A DNA stretch of 64,000 bases from Flavobacterium degerlachei (GCF_900106645.1 NZ_FNMV01000005.1:1-64000), one strand, 5' to 3'. Numbered from the stretch's first letter, positions 1 through 9,240 are shown. Numbers and translations: made by a program. Notes: generated by a model from the sequence alone, not told the origin.

Positions 1-195
1 GGTTTTAAAAACTTTAATATCGTTCTCAATACCATAACCGTCAATTATAATTCAATACTAAACTATTTTGACAATCGAAGTACAAATGCTTCAGCTGAGT
101 CATTCAATGCAAAGATTAAAGCATTTAGAAGTCAGTTTAGAGGAGTTCGCAATATTGACTTTTTTCTATTTAGATTATCTAACCTTTATGGATAA
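1..195 (+). CDS. Transposase C-terminal end (partial, ISAon1-like)
   Basis: Frame 1 is open from the window edge to a TAA at 193-195. It encodes 64 residues ending NIDFFLFRLSNLYG, with the upstream block NRSTNASAESFNAKIKAFR. The asparagine-rich NASAESFNAKIK stretch resembles the C-terminal catalytic region (around the last acidic residue, here the E of AESFN) of ISAon1/ISL3-like DDE transposases of Bacteroidota. Only the end is present, so whether the element is intact cannot be judged. The right end of the insertion sequence should lie shortly after the stop, perhaps near 200-225. The family name is from memory of the motif. Confidence 0.75.
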   Translation, partial: GFKNFNIVLNTITVNYNSILNYFDNRSTNASAESFNAKIKAFRSQFRGVRNIDFFLFRLSNLYG

Positions 196-291
196 TCCCC
201 AACTTTTGCGCTTGATCCTATAATTCTCGCTGTATTTTTCGGAATATAAAATGTAAACAACAAATTCATCCATAAGAATTACTTTAAATAG

Positions 292-322
292 AAAAAAGCC
301 TCATATTTCTATGAAGCTTTCT
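292..322 (-). terminator. Terminator of the tRNA-fMet pair
   Basis: On the minus strand a stem pairs the reverse complement of 310-318 with that of 297-305 and is followed by a run of Ts. It lies directly after the 3' end of the leftmost tRNA gene. Confidence 0.7.
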
Positions 323-325
323 TAG

Positions 326-398
326 TAGCGGGAACTGGACTCGAACCAGTGACCTTCGGGTTATGAGCCCGACGAGCTGCCTACTGCTCTATCCCGCG
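326..398 (-). tRNA. tRNA-fMet (CAT), copy 1
   Basis: A 73-nt cloverleaf without an encoded CCA. The anticodon loop is CTCATAA, giving CAT. Initiator features are visible: three consecutive G:C pairs at the bottom of the anticodon stem (TCGGG / CCCGA) and an unpaired first acceptor position (C1 facing T72). The T loop is TTCGAGT. It is the promoter-distal gene of a two-gene minus-strand unit. Confidence 0.93.
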
Positions 399-432
399 AT
401 GTGCGTTTGTAATCTCAATAAAATTAACTTAG

Positions 433-505
433 TAGCGGGAACTGGACTCGAACCAGTGACCTTCGGGTTATGAGCCCGACGAGCTGCCTACTGCTCTATC
501 CCGCG
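433..505 (-). tRNA. tRNA-fMet (CAT), copy 2
   Basis: Identical over 73 nt to the copy at 326-398, with the same C1/T72 mismatch and GC-rich anticodon stem. The bases just downstream of the gene (CTAAG on the minus strand) are also the same in both copies, which suggests tandem duplication. The 34-bp spacer between the copies shows no promoter box. Confidence 0.93.
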
Positions 506-595
506 TTGTTTCGGGTGCAAAGGTACAACGAATTTTGGCATTTGCAACTAAAATTTAAAAAAAATGTTTTATTTCATCTATTGAGTTGATATAAC

Positions 596-603
596 TACCT
601 TTG
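596..603 (+). promoter_or_regulatory. -7 promoter box of era
   Basis: TACCTTTG matches the Bacteroidota -7 consensus TAnnTTTG and ends 20 bases before the era ATG. No TTG at the ideal 19-bp spacing is seen, so only the -7 element is called. Confidence 0.55.
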
Positions 604-623
604 CAGATTAAATACTATAATAC

Positions 624-1505
624 ATGTCACATAAAGCCGGTTTTGTAAATATCATAGGGAACCCAAACGTTGGGAAGTCAACATTAATGAATGCTTTTGT
701 AGGGGAAAGGTTGTCTATCATTACATCCAAAGCACAAACAACACGCCATAGAATCCTTGGGATTGTAAATGGGGAAGATTTTCAAATGATTTTATCTGAT
801 ACACCAGGTATCATTAAGCCAGCATACGAAATGCAAGCGTCGATGATGAACTTCGTTAAGTCTGCTTTTGAAGATGCTGATATTTTGATCTACATGGTCG
901 AGATAGGAGAGCAAGATTTGAAAGACGAAGCTTTTTTCAATAAAATCATACATGCTAAAATTCCAGTACTATTATTATTGAATAAAATAGATATGTCTAA
1001 CCAAGACAAATTGGAAGAGCAAGTAGCATTCTGGGCTGAAAAAGTTCCTAATGCTGAAATTTTCCCAATATCTGCTTTGCAGAATTTTAATGTTCCAGAA
1101 GTTTTTCAGAGAATAATTTCTCTTTTGCCGGAATCACCAGCTTATTATCCAAAAGACCAGTTAACTGACAAACCAGAACGTTTCTTTGTTAACGAGACAA
1201 TTCGTGAGAAAATCTTGTTGAATTACAGTAAAGAAATTCCTTATGCAGTGGAAATCGTTACGGAAGAGTTTTTTGAAGATGAAAACATCATTAGAATTCG
1301 TTCTTTGATTATGGTGGAGCGTGAAACTCAAAAAGGAATTATTATTGGTCACAAAGGAGCTGCGCTAAAGAAAGTGGGGATGGATTCTCGTGCTGATTTA
1401 GAGAAGTTCTTTGGTAAACAAATACATATTGAGTTGTACGTGAAGGTGAATAAAAACTGGAGAAGTAACGTGAATATGTTAAAACGATTTGGATACAACC
1501 AATAG
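624..1505 (+). CDS. era: GTPase Era
   Basis: Era binds GTP and the 3' end of 16S rRNA and acts as a checkpoint in small-subunit ribosome assembly. The 293 residues match the usual length. The N-terminal G domain shows G1 GNPNVGKST (12-20), G3 DTPG (59-62) and G4 NKID (120-123). The C-terminal KH domain carries the GHKG loop at 242-245. The start fits the -7 box 20 bases upstream. A bidirectional hairpin terminator follows at 1546-1588, so the gene is probably monocistronic. The second ribosomal GTPase gene, der, lies 700 bp further on. Confidence 0.98.
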   Translation: MSHKAGFVNIIGNPNVGKSTLMNAFVGERLSIITSKAQTTRHRILGIVNGEDFQMILSDTPGIIKPAYEMQASMMNFVKSAFEDADILIYMVEIGEQDLKDEAFFNKIIHAKIPVLLLLNKIDMSNQDKLEEQVAFWAEKVPNAEIFPISALQNFNVPEVFQRIISLLPESPAYYPKDQLTDKPERFFVNETIREKILLNYSKEIPYAVEIVTEEFFEDENIIRIRSLIMVERETQKGIIIGHKGAALKKVGMDSRADLEKFFGKQIHIELYVKVNKNWRSNVNMLKRFGYNQ

Positions 1506-1545
1506 GTTTGTATAGATAAAGAATCTCTTTTGAGATTATAATTAG

Positions 1546-1588
1546 AAAGTCCCCATGCAATTCTTTTAGATTGTATGGGGACTTTTAT
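1546..1588. terminator. Bidirectional terminator between era and the convergent gene
   Basis: AAAGTCCCCAT at 1546-1556 pairs with ATGGGGACTTT at 1575-1585, an 11-bp perfect stem flanked by A and T runs. It lies between the convergent era and the minus-strand gene ending at 1596. Confidence 0.85.
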
Positions 1589-1595
1589 CTTAAAT

Positions 1596-2108
1596 TCAAT
1601 TCTCGTTATTTGCGGAATTTATAATTGTATTAAAATAGGTGTCGAGTTCCTTCATCTGCTGGCTTCCTTTTTTCCTGATAGTCATAGCTAAGTAATATAA
1701 TGAAAACCAAAAAACGGTCATCAGTACCATTATTGAGACGTCTAGTGTTAGTGAATTCTTTAAGATATAGTCAGAATAGGCCATTGCTCCAAAAACAAAA
1801 AACAAGGCGGCAATTATAAAATGAAGAAACATGAAAAATGTCCAAAGAGTAGGGTCTGGCCCAAACAGACCTCTGATATGAGTTTCTGAATCACTTTTGG
1901 GTTCGAGTTCCAAATGCAAATGAGGAGTCCAGTATTTTCTTTTTGATGGAACAATATCAAGCCAAATGTGATTGTCACTAGTTTTTATGGTAAAATTCTC
2001 CGATTTGATATTGGAATATTTTTCGAATTTAGAAAGTAAGGAAGCGCTATTTTCCTGAATTTCTAGGTTAAAACGCAAACGAAGTGTAATCTCATTTTCA
2101 GGATCCAT
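1596..2108 (-). CDS. Hypothetical membrane protein, two TM segments
   Basis: The 170-residue product is not assigned to a family. Residues 1-85 are soluble and mostly beta-like. Two hydrophobic segments follow: about 89-110 (TFFMFLHFIIAALFFVFGAM) and about 124-146 (VSIMVLMTVFWFSLYYLAM). A basic and polar tail ends the protein. Although it sits between two GTPase genes, no P-loop or other nucleotide-binding motif is visible. It is transcribed away from der, with the 104-bp intergenic region holding the der promoter. The soluble part may bind a small ligand, but this is only a guess. Confidence 0.8.
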   Translation of the reverse strand: MDPENEITLRLRFNLEIQENSASLLSKFEKYSNIKSENFTIKTSDNHIWLDIVPSKRKYWTPHLHLELEPKSDSETHIRGLFGPDPTLWTFFMFLHFIIAALFFVFGAMAYSDYILKNSLTLDVSIMVLMTVFWFSLYYLAMTIRKKGSQQMKELDTYFNTIINSANNEN

Positions 2109-2161
2109 GCAGAAAGTTTTAGTCTATTAAGGGTAAGGTCTAAGCTAATATAGTAAAATAA

Positions 2162-2191
2162 TTGATATTCACGCTTTTTACACTACCTTTG
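2162..2191 (+). promoter_or_regulatory. Promoter of der
   Basis: TTG at 2162-2164 and TACCTTTG at 2184-2191 are separated by exactly 19 bp, a full match to the Flavobacterium consensus TTG-N19-TAnnTTTG. The der ATG lies 21 bases downstream. Confidence 0.8.
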
Positions 2192-2212
2192 CAAAATATT
2201 TGAATTTATATT

Positions 2213-3520
2213 ATGAACAATATTGTTGCGATAGTAGGAAGACCTAATGTAGGGAAATCAACCCTTTTTAATAGGCTGATACAAAGAAGAGAAGCGATTG
2301 TAGATTCCGTTTCGGGTGTTACCCGTGATAGAAACTACGGAAAAAGTGAGTGGAATGGAAAGGAATTTTCTGTAATTGATACCGGTGGATACGTTCGCGG
2401 ATCGGATGACGTTTTTGAAGGCGAAATCCGTAAACAAGTAGAACTAGCTATTGATGAAGCAGATGTTATCATATTTGTAGTTGATGTTGAGGAAGGTATT
2501 ACTCCAATGGATGATGCTGTTGCTAGACTATTGCGTAAAGTAACTAAGCCTGTTTTACTTGCTGTAAATAAGGTAGATAACGCTATGCGTGAGAAAGACG
2601 CGATTGAGTTTTATAACCTAGGATTAGGTGAATATTACACTTTTGCAAGTATTTCAGGAAGTGGAACTGGAGATTTGTTAGATGCTTTAATTAAAGCTTT
2701 TCCAGAAAAACCAGTAGTAGAGGAAGTTTCTGACTTGCCACGTTTTGCAGTTGTAGGACGTCCAAATGCAGGAAAATCTAGTTTTATAAACGCATTGATT
2801 GGTAAAGACCGTTATATTGTTACAGATATTGCAGGAACTACCAGAGATTCTATTGATACTAAATTTGACCGTTTTGGTTTCGAATTTAACTTAGTAGATA
2901 CTGCGGGAATTCGTCGTAAAGCGAAAGTGAAAGAAGATTTAGAATTTTATTCAGTAATGCGTTCTGTACGTGCTATTGAGCATTCTGATATTTGTATCTT
3001 GATTATCGATGCCACTCGTGGATTTGAAGGTCAGGATCAAAGTATTTTTTGGTTAGCCGAAAAAAATAGAAAAGGTGTTGTGATTCTTGTTAACAAATGG
3101 GATTTGGTCGAAAAAGAAACCATGTCAACAAGAGACTACGAAGAAAAAATAAGAGAAGAATTAATGCCATTTACTGATGTGCCAATTCTTTTTGTATCTG
3201 CTTTAACAAAACAACGTTTATTGAAAGCGCTTGAAGCTACAGTAAAAGTGTATGAAAGCAGACAGCAACGTATCGCTACTTCAAAATTCAACGAATACAT
3301 GTTGAAAGTGATTGAGGCGTACCCACCACCTGCAACTAAAGGGAAATATGTAAAAATTAAATATTGCATGCAATTGCCAACGAAAACACCACAGTTTGTG
3401 TTTTTTGCTAATATGCCACAATATGTTAAAGAACCTTACAAACGTTACCTTGAAAATAAAATTAGAGACAACTGGGACTTTTCTGGAGTACCAATCGATA
3501 TTTATATTAGAGAGAAATAG
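2213..3520 (+). CDS. der: GTPase Der (EngA)
   Basis: Der is a double-GTPase factor for 50S ribosome maturation. Its 435 residues contain two G domains in tandem. The first has GRPNVGKST (9-17), DTGG (56-59) and NKVD (119-122). The second has GRPNAGKSS (182-190), DTAG (229-232) and NKWD (294-297). A C-terminal KH-like domain follows from about 350. All GTP-binding motifs are intact. It has its own consensus promoter and a strong hairpin after the stop. Confidence 0.98.
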   Translation: MNNIVAIVGRPNVGKSTLFNRLIQRREAIVDSVSGVTRDRNYGKSEWNGKEFSVIDTGGYVRGSDDVFEGEIRKQVELAIDEADVIIFVVDVEEGITPMDDAVARLLRKVTKPVLLAVNKVDNAMREKDAIEFYNLGLGEYYTFASISGSGTGDLLDALIKAFPEKPVVEEVSDLPRFAVVGRPNAGKSSFINALIGKDRYIVTDIAGTTRDSIDTKFDRFGFEFNLVDTAGIRRKAKVKEDLEFYSVMRSVRAIEHSDICILIIDATRGFEGQDQSIFWLAEKNRKGVVILVNKWDLVEKETMSTRDYEEKIREELMPFTDVPILFVSALTKQRLLKALEATVKVYESRQQRIATSKFNEYMLKVIEAYPPPATKGKYVKIKYCMQLPTKTPQFVFFANMPQYVKEPYKRYLENKIRDNWDFSGVPIDIYIREK

Positions 3521-3569
3521 ATTGTTAAAATTATTGTAAAATATAATTTTTTGTTATTTAAAATGCCTT

Positions 3570-3610
3570 AATTAGCTGTTATTGTTCAATCTATAACAGC
3601 TAATTTTTTT
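3570..3610 (+). terminator. Hairpin and T run after der, flush with the next ATG
   Basis: AATTAGCTGTTAT (3570-3582) pairs perfectly with ATAACAGCTAATT (3593-3605) and is followed by Ts up to the ATG at 3611. It looks like the der terminator, but it also forms the immediate 5' region of the next gene, so it could act as an attenuator. Confidence 0.85.
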
Positions 3611-6391
3611 ATGCGAAAATTCTACCTACTAATACTACTAATTGTTTGTTGTACTTCATTTGCTCAAACAAGTATTAAGTTATCTGGCAAAATCACTGAT
3701 TCAAATACGCAGATTCCTTTAGAATCCGTAACAGTATATCTGTCATCTGTCCAAGATTCAACCGTAATTGACTATACGATTTCAGATAAAAACGGTTTAT
3801 TTGTTTTCTCTACTAAACCAATCACAAAGCCATTTTTCTTAAAAATATCCTATATAGGTTACAAAGTTTATAAGCAAGAGTTTAAAGAACTTCTTAAAGA
3901 AAAAGATTTTGGCACTTTGAAATTGGTTGAAAATGCATTCGCTTTAGGCGAAGTCATAATAAAAAGCGAAGCACCACCCATCCGAATTAAGCAAGACACA
4001 TTAGAGTTTAACGCCTCTTCATTTAAAGTGCGTCCAGACGCAAATGTAGAAACCTTGTTGAAGCAATTACCAGGAGTCGAAATTGATACCGATGGGAAAA
4101 TCACCGTTAATGGAAAAGAAGTAAATCAGGTACTGGTAAACGGGAAACCATTTTTTGACAAAGACGGGAAAATTGCACTTCAAAGTTTACCTTCTGACAT
4201 TATCAATAAGGTTCAAATCACCGATACTAAAACCAAAAAAGAAGAGTTGACAAATCAGGTTGCTAGCTCTAATAATGCAAGTATTAACCTGACCATTGAT
4301 GAAGATAAAAACAAAGGTTTTTTTGGTAAATTTATGGCTGGTGGCGGCACAAGTAGCCGTTATGAAAGCAGTGCATTAGTTAATTATTTTAAAAACAAAA
4401 GGAAAATAAGTGTCTTGGCTTCTTCTAATAATATTAATTCAACCGGTTTCTCCATGGATGAAATTTTTGATAATATGAAAGGAGGACGAAATAATTCGTT
4501 TTATTATTCTGATAACGGTTCGTTCGGAATTGGAAGTATGCGATTTGGTGGAGGCAAAGGAATTACAAGGTCGAATATGGTAGGTTTGAATTACTCAGAT
4601 AAATGGTTTAAAGGTATGGAGCCAAGTGGTAGTTACTTTTTTACCAATTCTGATTCTGAAAATATAAACAGATCAAAACAGACTGTGTTTCTGCCGACAG
4701 GAAATTTTACAACCGAGTCTAATTCAGAATTTAGTGAGGAGAAAAATGGTCATAATTTTAATTTTCAATTTGAATATAAAATCGACTCGACCACCTCAAT
4801 TGTAGTTTCTCCTAGGTTTATTAAATCAGATTCTAAATATAGAAATAAATCTTTCGAGTTTTCAAAAGATGAAAATGACCAATTGTTAAATGAAAACACA
4901 TCACAAGTATTCGAAGAAAGTGAAAAAAACAATTTCAATAATTTAATTGAATTCAATAAAACATTTACTAAAAAAGGGAGAAATATGAGCCTTTCGTTTG
5001 AGAATGAAAATACGAAAGAGGAGTTAAACTCCATTAATAAAACGAATACTATTTTTTACCAAGGTTCTGATCCAGATGTTATACGGGATCAGATAAGGAA
5101 AAACAGTAATTTTAAAGATGTTTATACGGCAGAAATAGAGTACACGGAGCCATTAACGGATTCATTGAAAGTTAGATTAACTGCTAATTATTCGTCGCAA
5201 AACACAACAGAAGATAGAGATACTTATGACTTTAATTCAAACTCTCAATCTTATTCTGATAGCAATGCGAGTTTAACGAATTACTTCACATCTGATATTA
5301 AAACCTTTAAGCCTAAGGCTGGTTTGAGTCTGAATAAGAAAAAATATAACATTAATTTTAGTGCCGGTACTTCGATTACACAATTCGATAATGAGTCTTT
5401 ATACCTTAATGCAAAAACAGCACTCAGCAAAAACTACGTTTTACCTTTTGCAGAAGCGCAAATTAGTTACAAATTTACCAAGTCAAAATCATTATGGATG
5501 AGTTATGGTTACGATATAAATTTCCCGTCAGCAAGTCAGATTTTGCCAGTGGAGAACCTCGCAAATCCGTTAAATACCTATATAGGTAATCCAGATTTAG
5601 ATCCTAATAAAAGTCATAGAGGATACATTAGTTTTAGAGATTATGATTTTGCCAGTCGTGCAGGTTACAGTATTTATTTAGGGGGTAATTATTATGATAA
5701 TAAGGCGGTTTCTTCAACAGTTTTTGATGAGAATAGAAAAAGAAGAACCACTTACGAGAACATTTCAGGAGTTTATGATTCTTTTTTTGGGCTAAATTGG
5801 AACAAAACTTTAAAAAAGGATGCTCATAAATATAAATTCGGACTTGGCCTGCATGCAAATTTAGGTTTGTCAAAAGGATTCACAAATGATGTTTTATTTG
5901 AAGCAAATACACTAAGTTTAAGCCCAAGGGCAAGTTTTTCCTATGAATATGGCGAGTTGTTAACGATTAGTCCATCGTACAATGTGAGTTTTAATGATAC
6001 CAAGTACACCAATTATTTACTAAGTTCAGCATCTAACGTAACTCATAAGTTCAATATTCAAACCACTAATTATTGGCCAAAAAACTGGGTTTTCGGTAAT
6101 GATTTTGGCTACAACTATAATTCCAATATTGCTGATGGTTTTAAAAAGGATTTCTATTTGTGGAATAGTAGTTTAGCTTATAGTTTTTATGATAAAAAAA
6201 TAACGGCTAAAGTAAAAGTATATGATCTTTTAAATCAAAATCAGAGTGCTACTAGAACTATAACTCCTGAAGCGATTCAGGACGAAGAGAACACCGTTTT
6301 AAAACGATATCTGATGTTTTCATTGACCTATAAATTAGAGAAGTTTGCAGGAAAAGAAAAGACAAATGGAGGAAGAATGATATTTCATTAA
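3611..6391 (+). CDS. Outer-membrane beta-barrel receptor-like protein
   Basis: The 926-residue product starts with a signal peptide ending near SFAQ. A carboxypeptidase-regulatory-like beta-sandwich follows (about 22-110, KLSGKITDSNTQIPLESVTV). Next is a plug-like segment (about 125-215, with LLKQLPGVEIDTDGKI and VLVNGKPFFDKDGK). The rest, from about 235, is a large C-terminal beta-barrel of the OMP_b-brl_3 type. Such proteins resemble TonB-dependent receptors and sit in the outer membrane; no substrate can be read from the sequence. There is no SusD partner nearby, so a polysaccharide-utilisation role is not supported. The start is fixed by the signal peptide, although the ATG directly follows a terminator-like hairpin. 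Confidence 0.88.
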   Translation: MRKFYLLILLIVCCTSFAQTSIKLSGKITDSNTQIPLESVTVYLSSVQDSTVIDYTISDKNGLFVFSTKPITKPFFLKISYIGYKVYKQEFKELLKEKDFGTLKLVENAFALGEVIIKSEAPPIRIKQDTLEFNASSFKVRPDANVETLLKQLPGVEIDTDGKITVNGKEVNQVLVNGKPFFDKDGKIALQSLPSDIINKVQITDTKTKKEELTNQVASSNNASINLTIDEDKNKGFFGKFMAGGGTSSRYESSALVNYFKNKRKISVLASSNNINSTGFSMDEIFDNMKGGRNNSFYYSDNGSFGIGSMRFGGGKGITRSNMVGLNYSDKWFKGMEPSGSYFFTNSDSENINRSKQTVFLPTGNFTTESNSEFSEEKNGHNFNFQFEYKIDSTTSIVVSPRFIKSDSKYRNKSFEFSKDENDQLLNENTSQVFEESEKNNFNNLIEFNKTFTKKGRNMSLSFENENTKEELNSINKTNTIFYQGSDPDVIRDQIRKNSNFKDVYTAEIEYTEPLTDSLKVRLTANYSSQNTTEDRDTYDFNSNSQSYSDSNASLTNYFTSDIKTFKPKAGLSLNKKKYNINFSAGTSITQFDNESLYLNAKTALSKNYVLPFAEAQISYKFTKSKSLWMSYGYDINFPSASQILPVENLANPLNTYIGNPDLDPNKSHRGYISFRDYDFASRAGYSIYLGGNYYDNKAVSSTVFDENRKRRTTYENISGVYDSFFGLNWNKTLKKDAHKYKFGLGLHANLGLSKGFTNDVLFEANTLSLSPRASFSYEYGELLTISPSYNVSFNDTKYTNYLLSSASNVTHKFNIQTTNYWPKNWVFGNDFGYNYNSNIADGFKKDFYLWNSSLAYSFYDKKITAKVKVYDLLNQNQSATRTITPEAIQDEENTVLKRYLMFSLTYKLEKFAGKEKTNGGRMIFH

Positions 6392-6482
6392 ATAGTATAA
6401 TCCAAAATGAATAGAAGGGTTTAAGTACTTGCTGTTATGTTTTTGGCGCAGAAATAAAAGTAATTTTCCCGCTTACAGTAGA

Positions 6483-6520
6483 AAGTTTATTGAGTTAGTC
6501 ATAACTCGATAAACTTTTTT
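6483..6520 (+). terminator. Terminator after the receptor-like gene
   Basis: AAGTTTATTGAGTTA (6483-6497) pairs with TAACTCGATAAACTT (6502-6516) with one mismatch, followed by Ts. It lies 16 bases before the SDR start codon. Confidence 0.8.
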
Positions 6521-6535
6521 ACATTTATAAGAAAA

Positions 6536-7327
6536 ATGGATTCAATAAGTAACAAGGTAGTTTGGATAACGGGAGCTTCAAGCGGGATAGGGAAGGCCTT
6601 GGCTTACGAGCTTTCGCAAAGGAACTGTAAGCTCATTCTTTCGGCCCGTAACATTGAAAACTTAGAACGAGTTAAATCTCAATGTACGAGTTCAGAAGTG
6701 GTTATTTTACCATTTGATTTGGCTGATTTTAATAATGCCAAAAATCATGTAGCTACTGCGATTTCTTTTTTTGGAAAAGTAGACATCCTAATAAATAATG
6801 GCGGGGTCAGTCAGCGTTCACTTCTTGCAGAAACCGATTTTGAAGTGGATAAAAAATTAATTGAAGTCGATTATTTAGGCACTGTTGCACTATCCAAGGC
6901 TTTGTTACCGCATTTTATCCAAAACCAGAAAGGTCATTTTGTAACCGTTAGTAGTTTGATGGGGAAATTTGGTTCACCATATCGTTCTGGCTATTGTGGT
7001 GCAAAACACGCTTTGCACGGTTTCTTTGATGTGTTACGTATGGAGCATCAAAAAGACAATATCAATGTGACGCTAATTTGCCCAGGTTTTATCCAGACGA
7101 ATGTGGCTATTAATTCGCTTACGGCTGATGGTTCTAAGCAAAATAAAGATGATCTCGCAACCTTAAACGGAATGCCCGTTGGAATCTTTGCTAAAAAATT
7201 AGTAAAGGCTGTAGAGGCCAATAAATTTGAGGCATACATTGGCGGAAAAGAAGTTTTAGGTGTTTATTTAAAACGCTTTTTTCCTAAGCTGCTGCACCGT
7301 TTTGTCCTAAAAAGTAAAGTCCGATAG
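6536..7327 (+). CDS. SDR family oxidoreductase
   Basis: A classical short-chain dehydrogenase of 263 residues. The cofactor motif TGASSGIG is at 12-19, an NNGG variant of the NNAG motif at 86-89, catalytic serine in VSSL near 138-139, and YxxxK as Y152/K156 in GYCGAKHAL. The C-terminal part, with GMPVGIFAKKLVKAVE and a basic end, resembles the DHRS7-like group acting on retinoid- or steroid-like or lipid substrates. The true substrate is unknown. It follows a terminator, so it probably has its own promoter within or just after the hairpin. Confidence 0.93.
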   Translation: MDSISNKVVWITGASSGIGKALAYELSQRNCKLILSARNIENLERVKSQCTSSEVVILPFDLADFNNAKNHVATAISFFGKVDILINNGGVSQRSLLAETDFEVDKKLIEVDYLGTVALSKALLPHFIQNQKGHFVTVSSLMGKFGSPYRSGYCGAKHALHGFFDVLRMEHQKDNINVTLICPGFIQTNVAINSLTADGSKQNKDDLATLNGMPVGIFAKKLVKAVEANKFEAYIGGKEVLGVYLKRFFPKLLHRFVLKSKVR

Positions 7328-7426
7328 TTGTAAAATAGCAATAAAGAATTAAAGGAAGAAAGTAGCTAGTAAAGCATCAGAATACCTTCTTCCATTAATA
7401 GCTTTAGTAAAACGAATTCTCTGTTT

Positions 7427-7654
7427 CTATTCGTCCAAAGTGTCCATAGGCTGATCTTCATACCAGTCTTTAAAAGTTTTTGTAGTACTGTATTTATCTG
7501 TTAGAACTTTATAAACCATAAACAATATTAAAAAATAGCCAATAAATAGAAAGATGGTTAATACTTGAATTGGAATATTTAATAGACATAAAGCGGCAAA
7601 AATAAATACATACAAAGTGGTCAACCACACGAGTTTAATTGCATAATTTTTCAT
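7427..7654 (-). CDS. Small membrane protein, unassigned
   Basis: A 75-residue protein with two hydrophobic helices (about 7-27 and 30-50) and an acidic, polar tail ending PMDTLDE. The start ATG gives a short basic lead (MKNYAIK) suited to an inner-membrane protein. No family is recognised. It is convergent with the SDR gene and separated from the TPM gene to its right by 231 bp containing a terminator and AT-rich sequence. Confidence 0.65.
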   Translation of the reverse strand: MKNYAIKLVWLTTLYVFIFAALCLLNIPIQVLTIFLFIGYFLILFMVYKVLTDKYSTTKTFKDWYEDQPMDTLDE

Positions 7655-7832
7655 GGCTTTGTTTTCTATTAAAGTTACATTTTACATCGCTAAAATTTAG
7701 TTAACTTATTGGTAATCAAATATTAAAATTAGTTATTCCTATGTGTTTACTATTTTTTTTTATAGACTCGATATTTAGTAAAGCAGCTTCTTTTTTTTTA
7801 AAAATTCGCTGTAATCGTTTAGTAGAGAGCAC

Positions 7833-7858
7833 AAAAAAAGCTGCAAATTGCAGCTTTT
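7833..7858 (-). terminator. Terminator of the M23-MerR-LemA-TPM cluster
   Basis: AAAAGCTGCA / TGCAGCTTTT forms a near-perfect palindrome with a T run on the minus strand, 28 bases after the stop of the last TPM gene. The remaining sequence of 7655-7832 is AT-rich, with no other structure seen. Confidence 0.85.
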
Positions 7859-7885
7859 CCTTATTTTGATAATCTAGAATATTTT

Positions 7886-8701
7886 TTACCAGCCTCCGCT
7901 AGAGCCTCCACCGGAGAATCCTCCACCGCCAAAGCCTCCGCCAAAACCGCCGCCTCCGCCGCCAAATCCACCTCCCGATGAACCTCCGCCGAAGCCACCG
8001 CCTCCGCCTCGTCCAAGACTACTCAGAAGAATAACATCTAGTAAACTAGGGCCTCCACCACCACGGTTCCCTGAGTTTCCACCACCGCTACCTTTATTTT
8101 TAGAAATAAGGATTACGATAATTACTATGATTATTATGAATGGCAAAACAGGAAAGTCTTTTTCTTTAGTAGCTTTTTTTCTTTCCCCTTTGTATTTTCC
8201 AGCAAAAACTTCAATAAGAGCATCGGTTCCTTTGTCTAGACCATTGTAATAACTTCCGGCCTTAAACTCAGGTGTAATAATGTTTCTAATTATTTCTCCT
8301 CCAGTTCCCGCTGTTAATCGATCTTCTAATCCATAACCAGGGTTGATGGCGATTTTTCTCTCAGCCTTTGCGACTAAAACAATTACTCCATTGTCATCTT
8401 TTGCAGTTCCTCCAATTCCCCATGTTTGTCCCCATTTGGTTGCCAGCTGGCTAACATCTTCGTTTTGTAGACTTTCAATTGTGATGACAACGATTTGAGT
8501 AGTTGTACTATCAGAATAGTGGATTAGTTTTTCTTCTAATTGCTTTTTTTCTGAAGCACTTAGAAGGTTAGCATAGTCATAAACGGAAGTTTGTAAACTA
8601 GGAACTTCTGGTATTGTATATTGTGCAAAACCTATTTGAGTAACAAAAAAACAAATAAGTAGTTTGAAAAAATGTGAGCTATTTAATTTGGGTATAATCA
8701 T
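7886..8701 (-). CDS. TPM-domain protein with Gly-rich tail (YgcG-like)
   Basis: Starting at the ATG at 8701, the product is 271 residues. It has a signal peptide (MIIPKLNSSHFFKLLICFFV, cleavage near GFAQ), a TPM domain at about 25-170 (SVYDYANLLSASEKKQLEE; VLVAKAERKIAINPGYGLED), one TM helix (FIIIIVIIVILIS) and a C-terminal tail made almost only of glycine and serine, ending SGGW. TPM proteins are periplasmic and membrane-anchored; some are phosphatases or photosystem-repair factors, but the bacterial role is poorly defined. A 14-residue longer reading frame exists but starts inside the upstream gene, whereas the chosen ATG sits right at that gene's stop. Confidence 0.9.
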   Translation of the reverse strand: MIIPKLNSSHFFKLLICFFVTQIGFAQYTIPEVPSLQTSVYDYANLLSASEKKQLEEKLIHYSDSTTTQIVVITIESLQNEDVSQLATKWGQTWGIGGTAKDDNGVIVLVAKAERKIAINPGYGLEDRLTAGTGGEIIRNIITPEFKAGSYYNGLDKGTDALIEVFAGKYKGERKKATKEKDFPVLPFIIIIVIIVILISKNKGSGGGNSGNRGGGGPSLLDVILLSSLGRGGGGGFGGGSSGGGFGGGGGGFGGGFGGGGFSGGGSSGGW

Positions 8702-8702
8702 A

Positions 8703-9140
8703 TTATCCTTTTGAGATTTCGTTTGATAATTCATTCGTATCATCTTCGGACCATGGAAAATGTTTTTTTAGTTCTTCTCCCGCTCTTAAAATACCGTCAA
8801 CCAAACCTTGTTTGAAATTTCCGTTTTTAAAATGAGCGACCATAACGTCTTTGGTACTGTCCCAAAAATCATTTTCAACAATTTCATTTATACCTTGGTC
8901 ACCACAAATCACAAAGGTTTTGTCTTCTACCGCTAGGTAGATTAACACACCGTTTTTAAGTTGGGTTTCATCCATCTTTAGTTCATTAAAAACTTCCAAT
9001 GCACGATCATAAGGATCTAAATCAGTTGTTTTTTCTAAGTGGACTCTAATCTCTCCAGAGGTATTTTTTTCGGCTATACGAATCGCTTCAACAATTTCTT
9101 GCTCTTCTTCTGGTGTTAAAAAATCTTCTACTTTTGACAT
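8703..9140 (-). CDS. TPM-domain protein, soluble
   Basis: The 145-residue product has the TPM fold without a signal peptide or membrane helix. Visible are FLTPEEEQEIVEAIRIAE, TSGEIRVHLE and GVLIYLAVEDKTFVICGD. It is the cytoplasmic-type partner commonly found beside a membrane TPM protein and LemA in Bacteroidota. Its stop lies at the start of the next TPM gene, so the two are probably co-translated. Confidence 0.88.
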   Translation of the reverse strand: MSKVEDFLTPEEEQEIVEAIRIAEKNTSGEIRVHLEKTTDLDPYDRALEVFNELKMDETQLKNGVLIYLAVEDKTFVICGDQGINEIVENDFWDSTKDVMVAHFKNGNFKQGLVDGILRAGEELKKHFPWSEDDTNELSNEISKG

Positions 9141-9166
9141 CGTATTGTTTTTTTTATTACCTGAAT

Positions 9167-9190
9167 CCCACGAACGATAAAGCCCGTGGG
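9167..9190 (-). other. Hairpin between lemA and the first TPM gene
   Basis: CCCACG and CGTGGG (9167-9172, 9185-9190) form a GC-rich stem in the 100-bp gap between two genes of the cluster. No T run follows on the minus strand, so it looks like an intra-operon structure and not a terminator. Confidence 0.45.
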
Positions 9191-9240
9191 TTCTAGGATT
9201 TTTGTTTTATTGCTAAACTAATTCCCTTTTTGGGCCAGTT

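Noticed and set aside
3611..6391. Part of a polysaccharide utilisation locus
   Set aside because: No SusD-like gene, glycoside hydrolase or sugar regulator lies beside the receptor-like gene.
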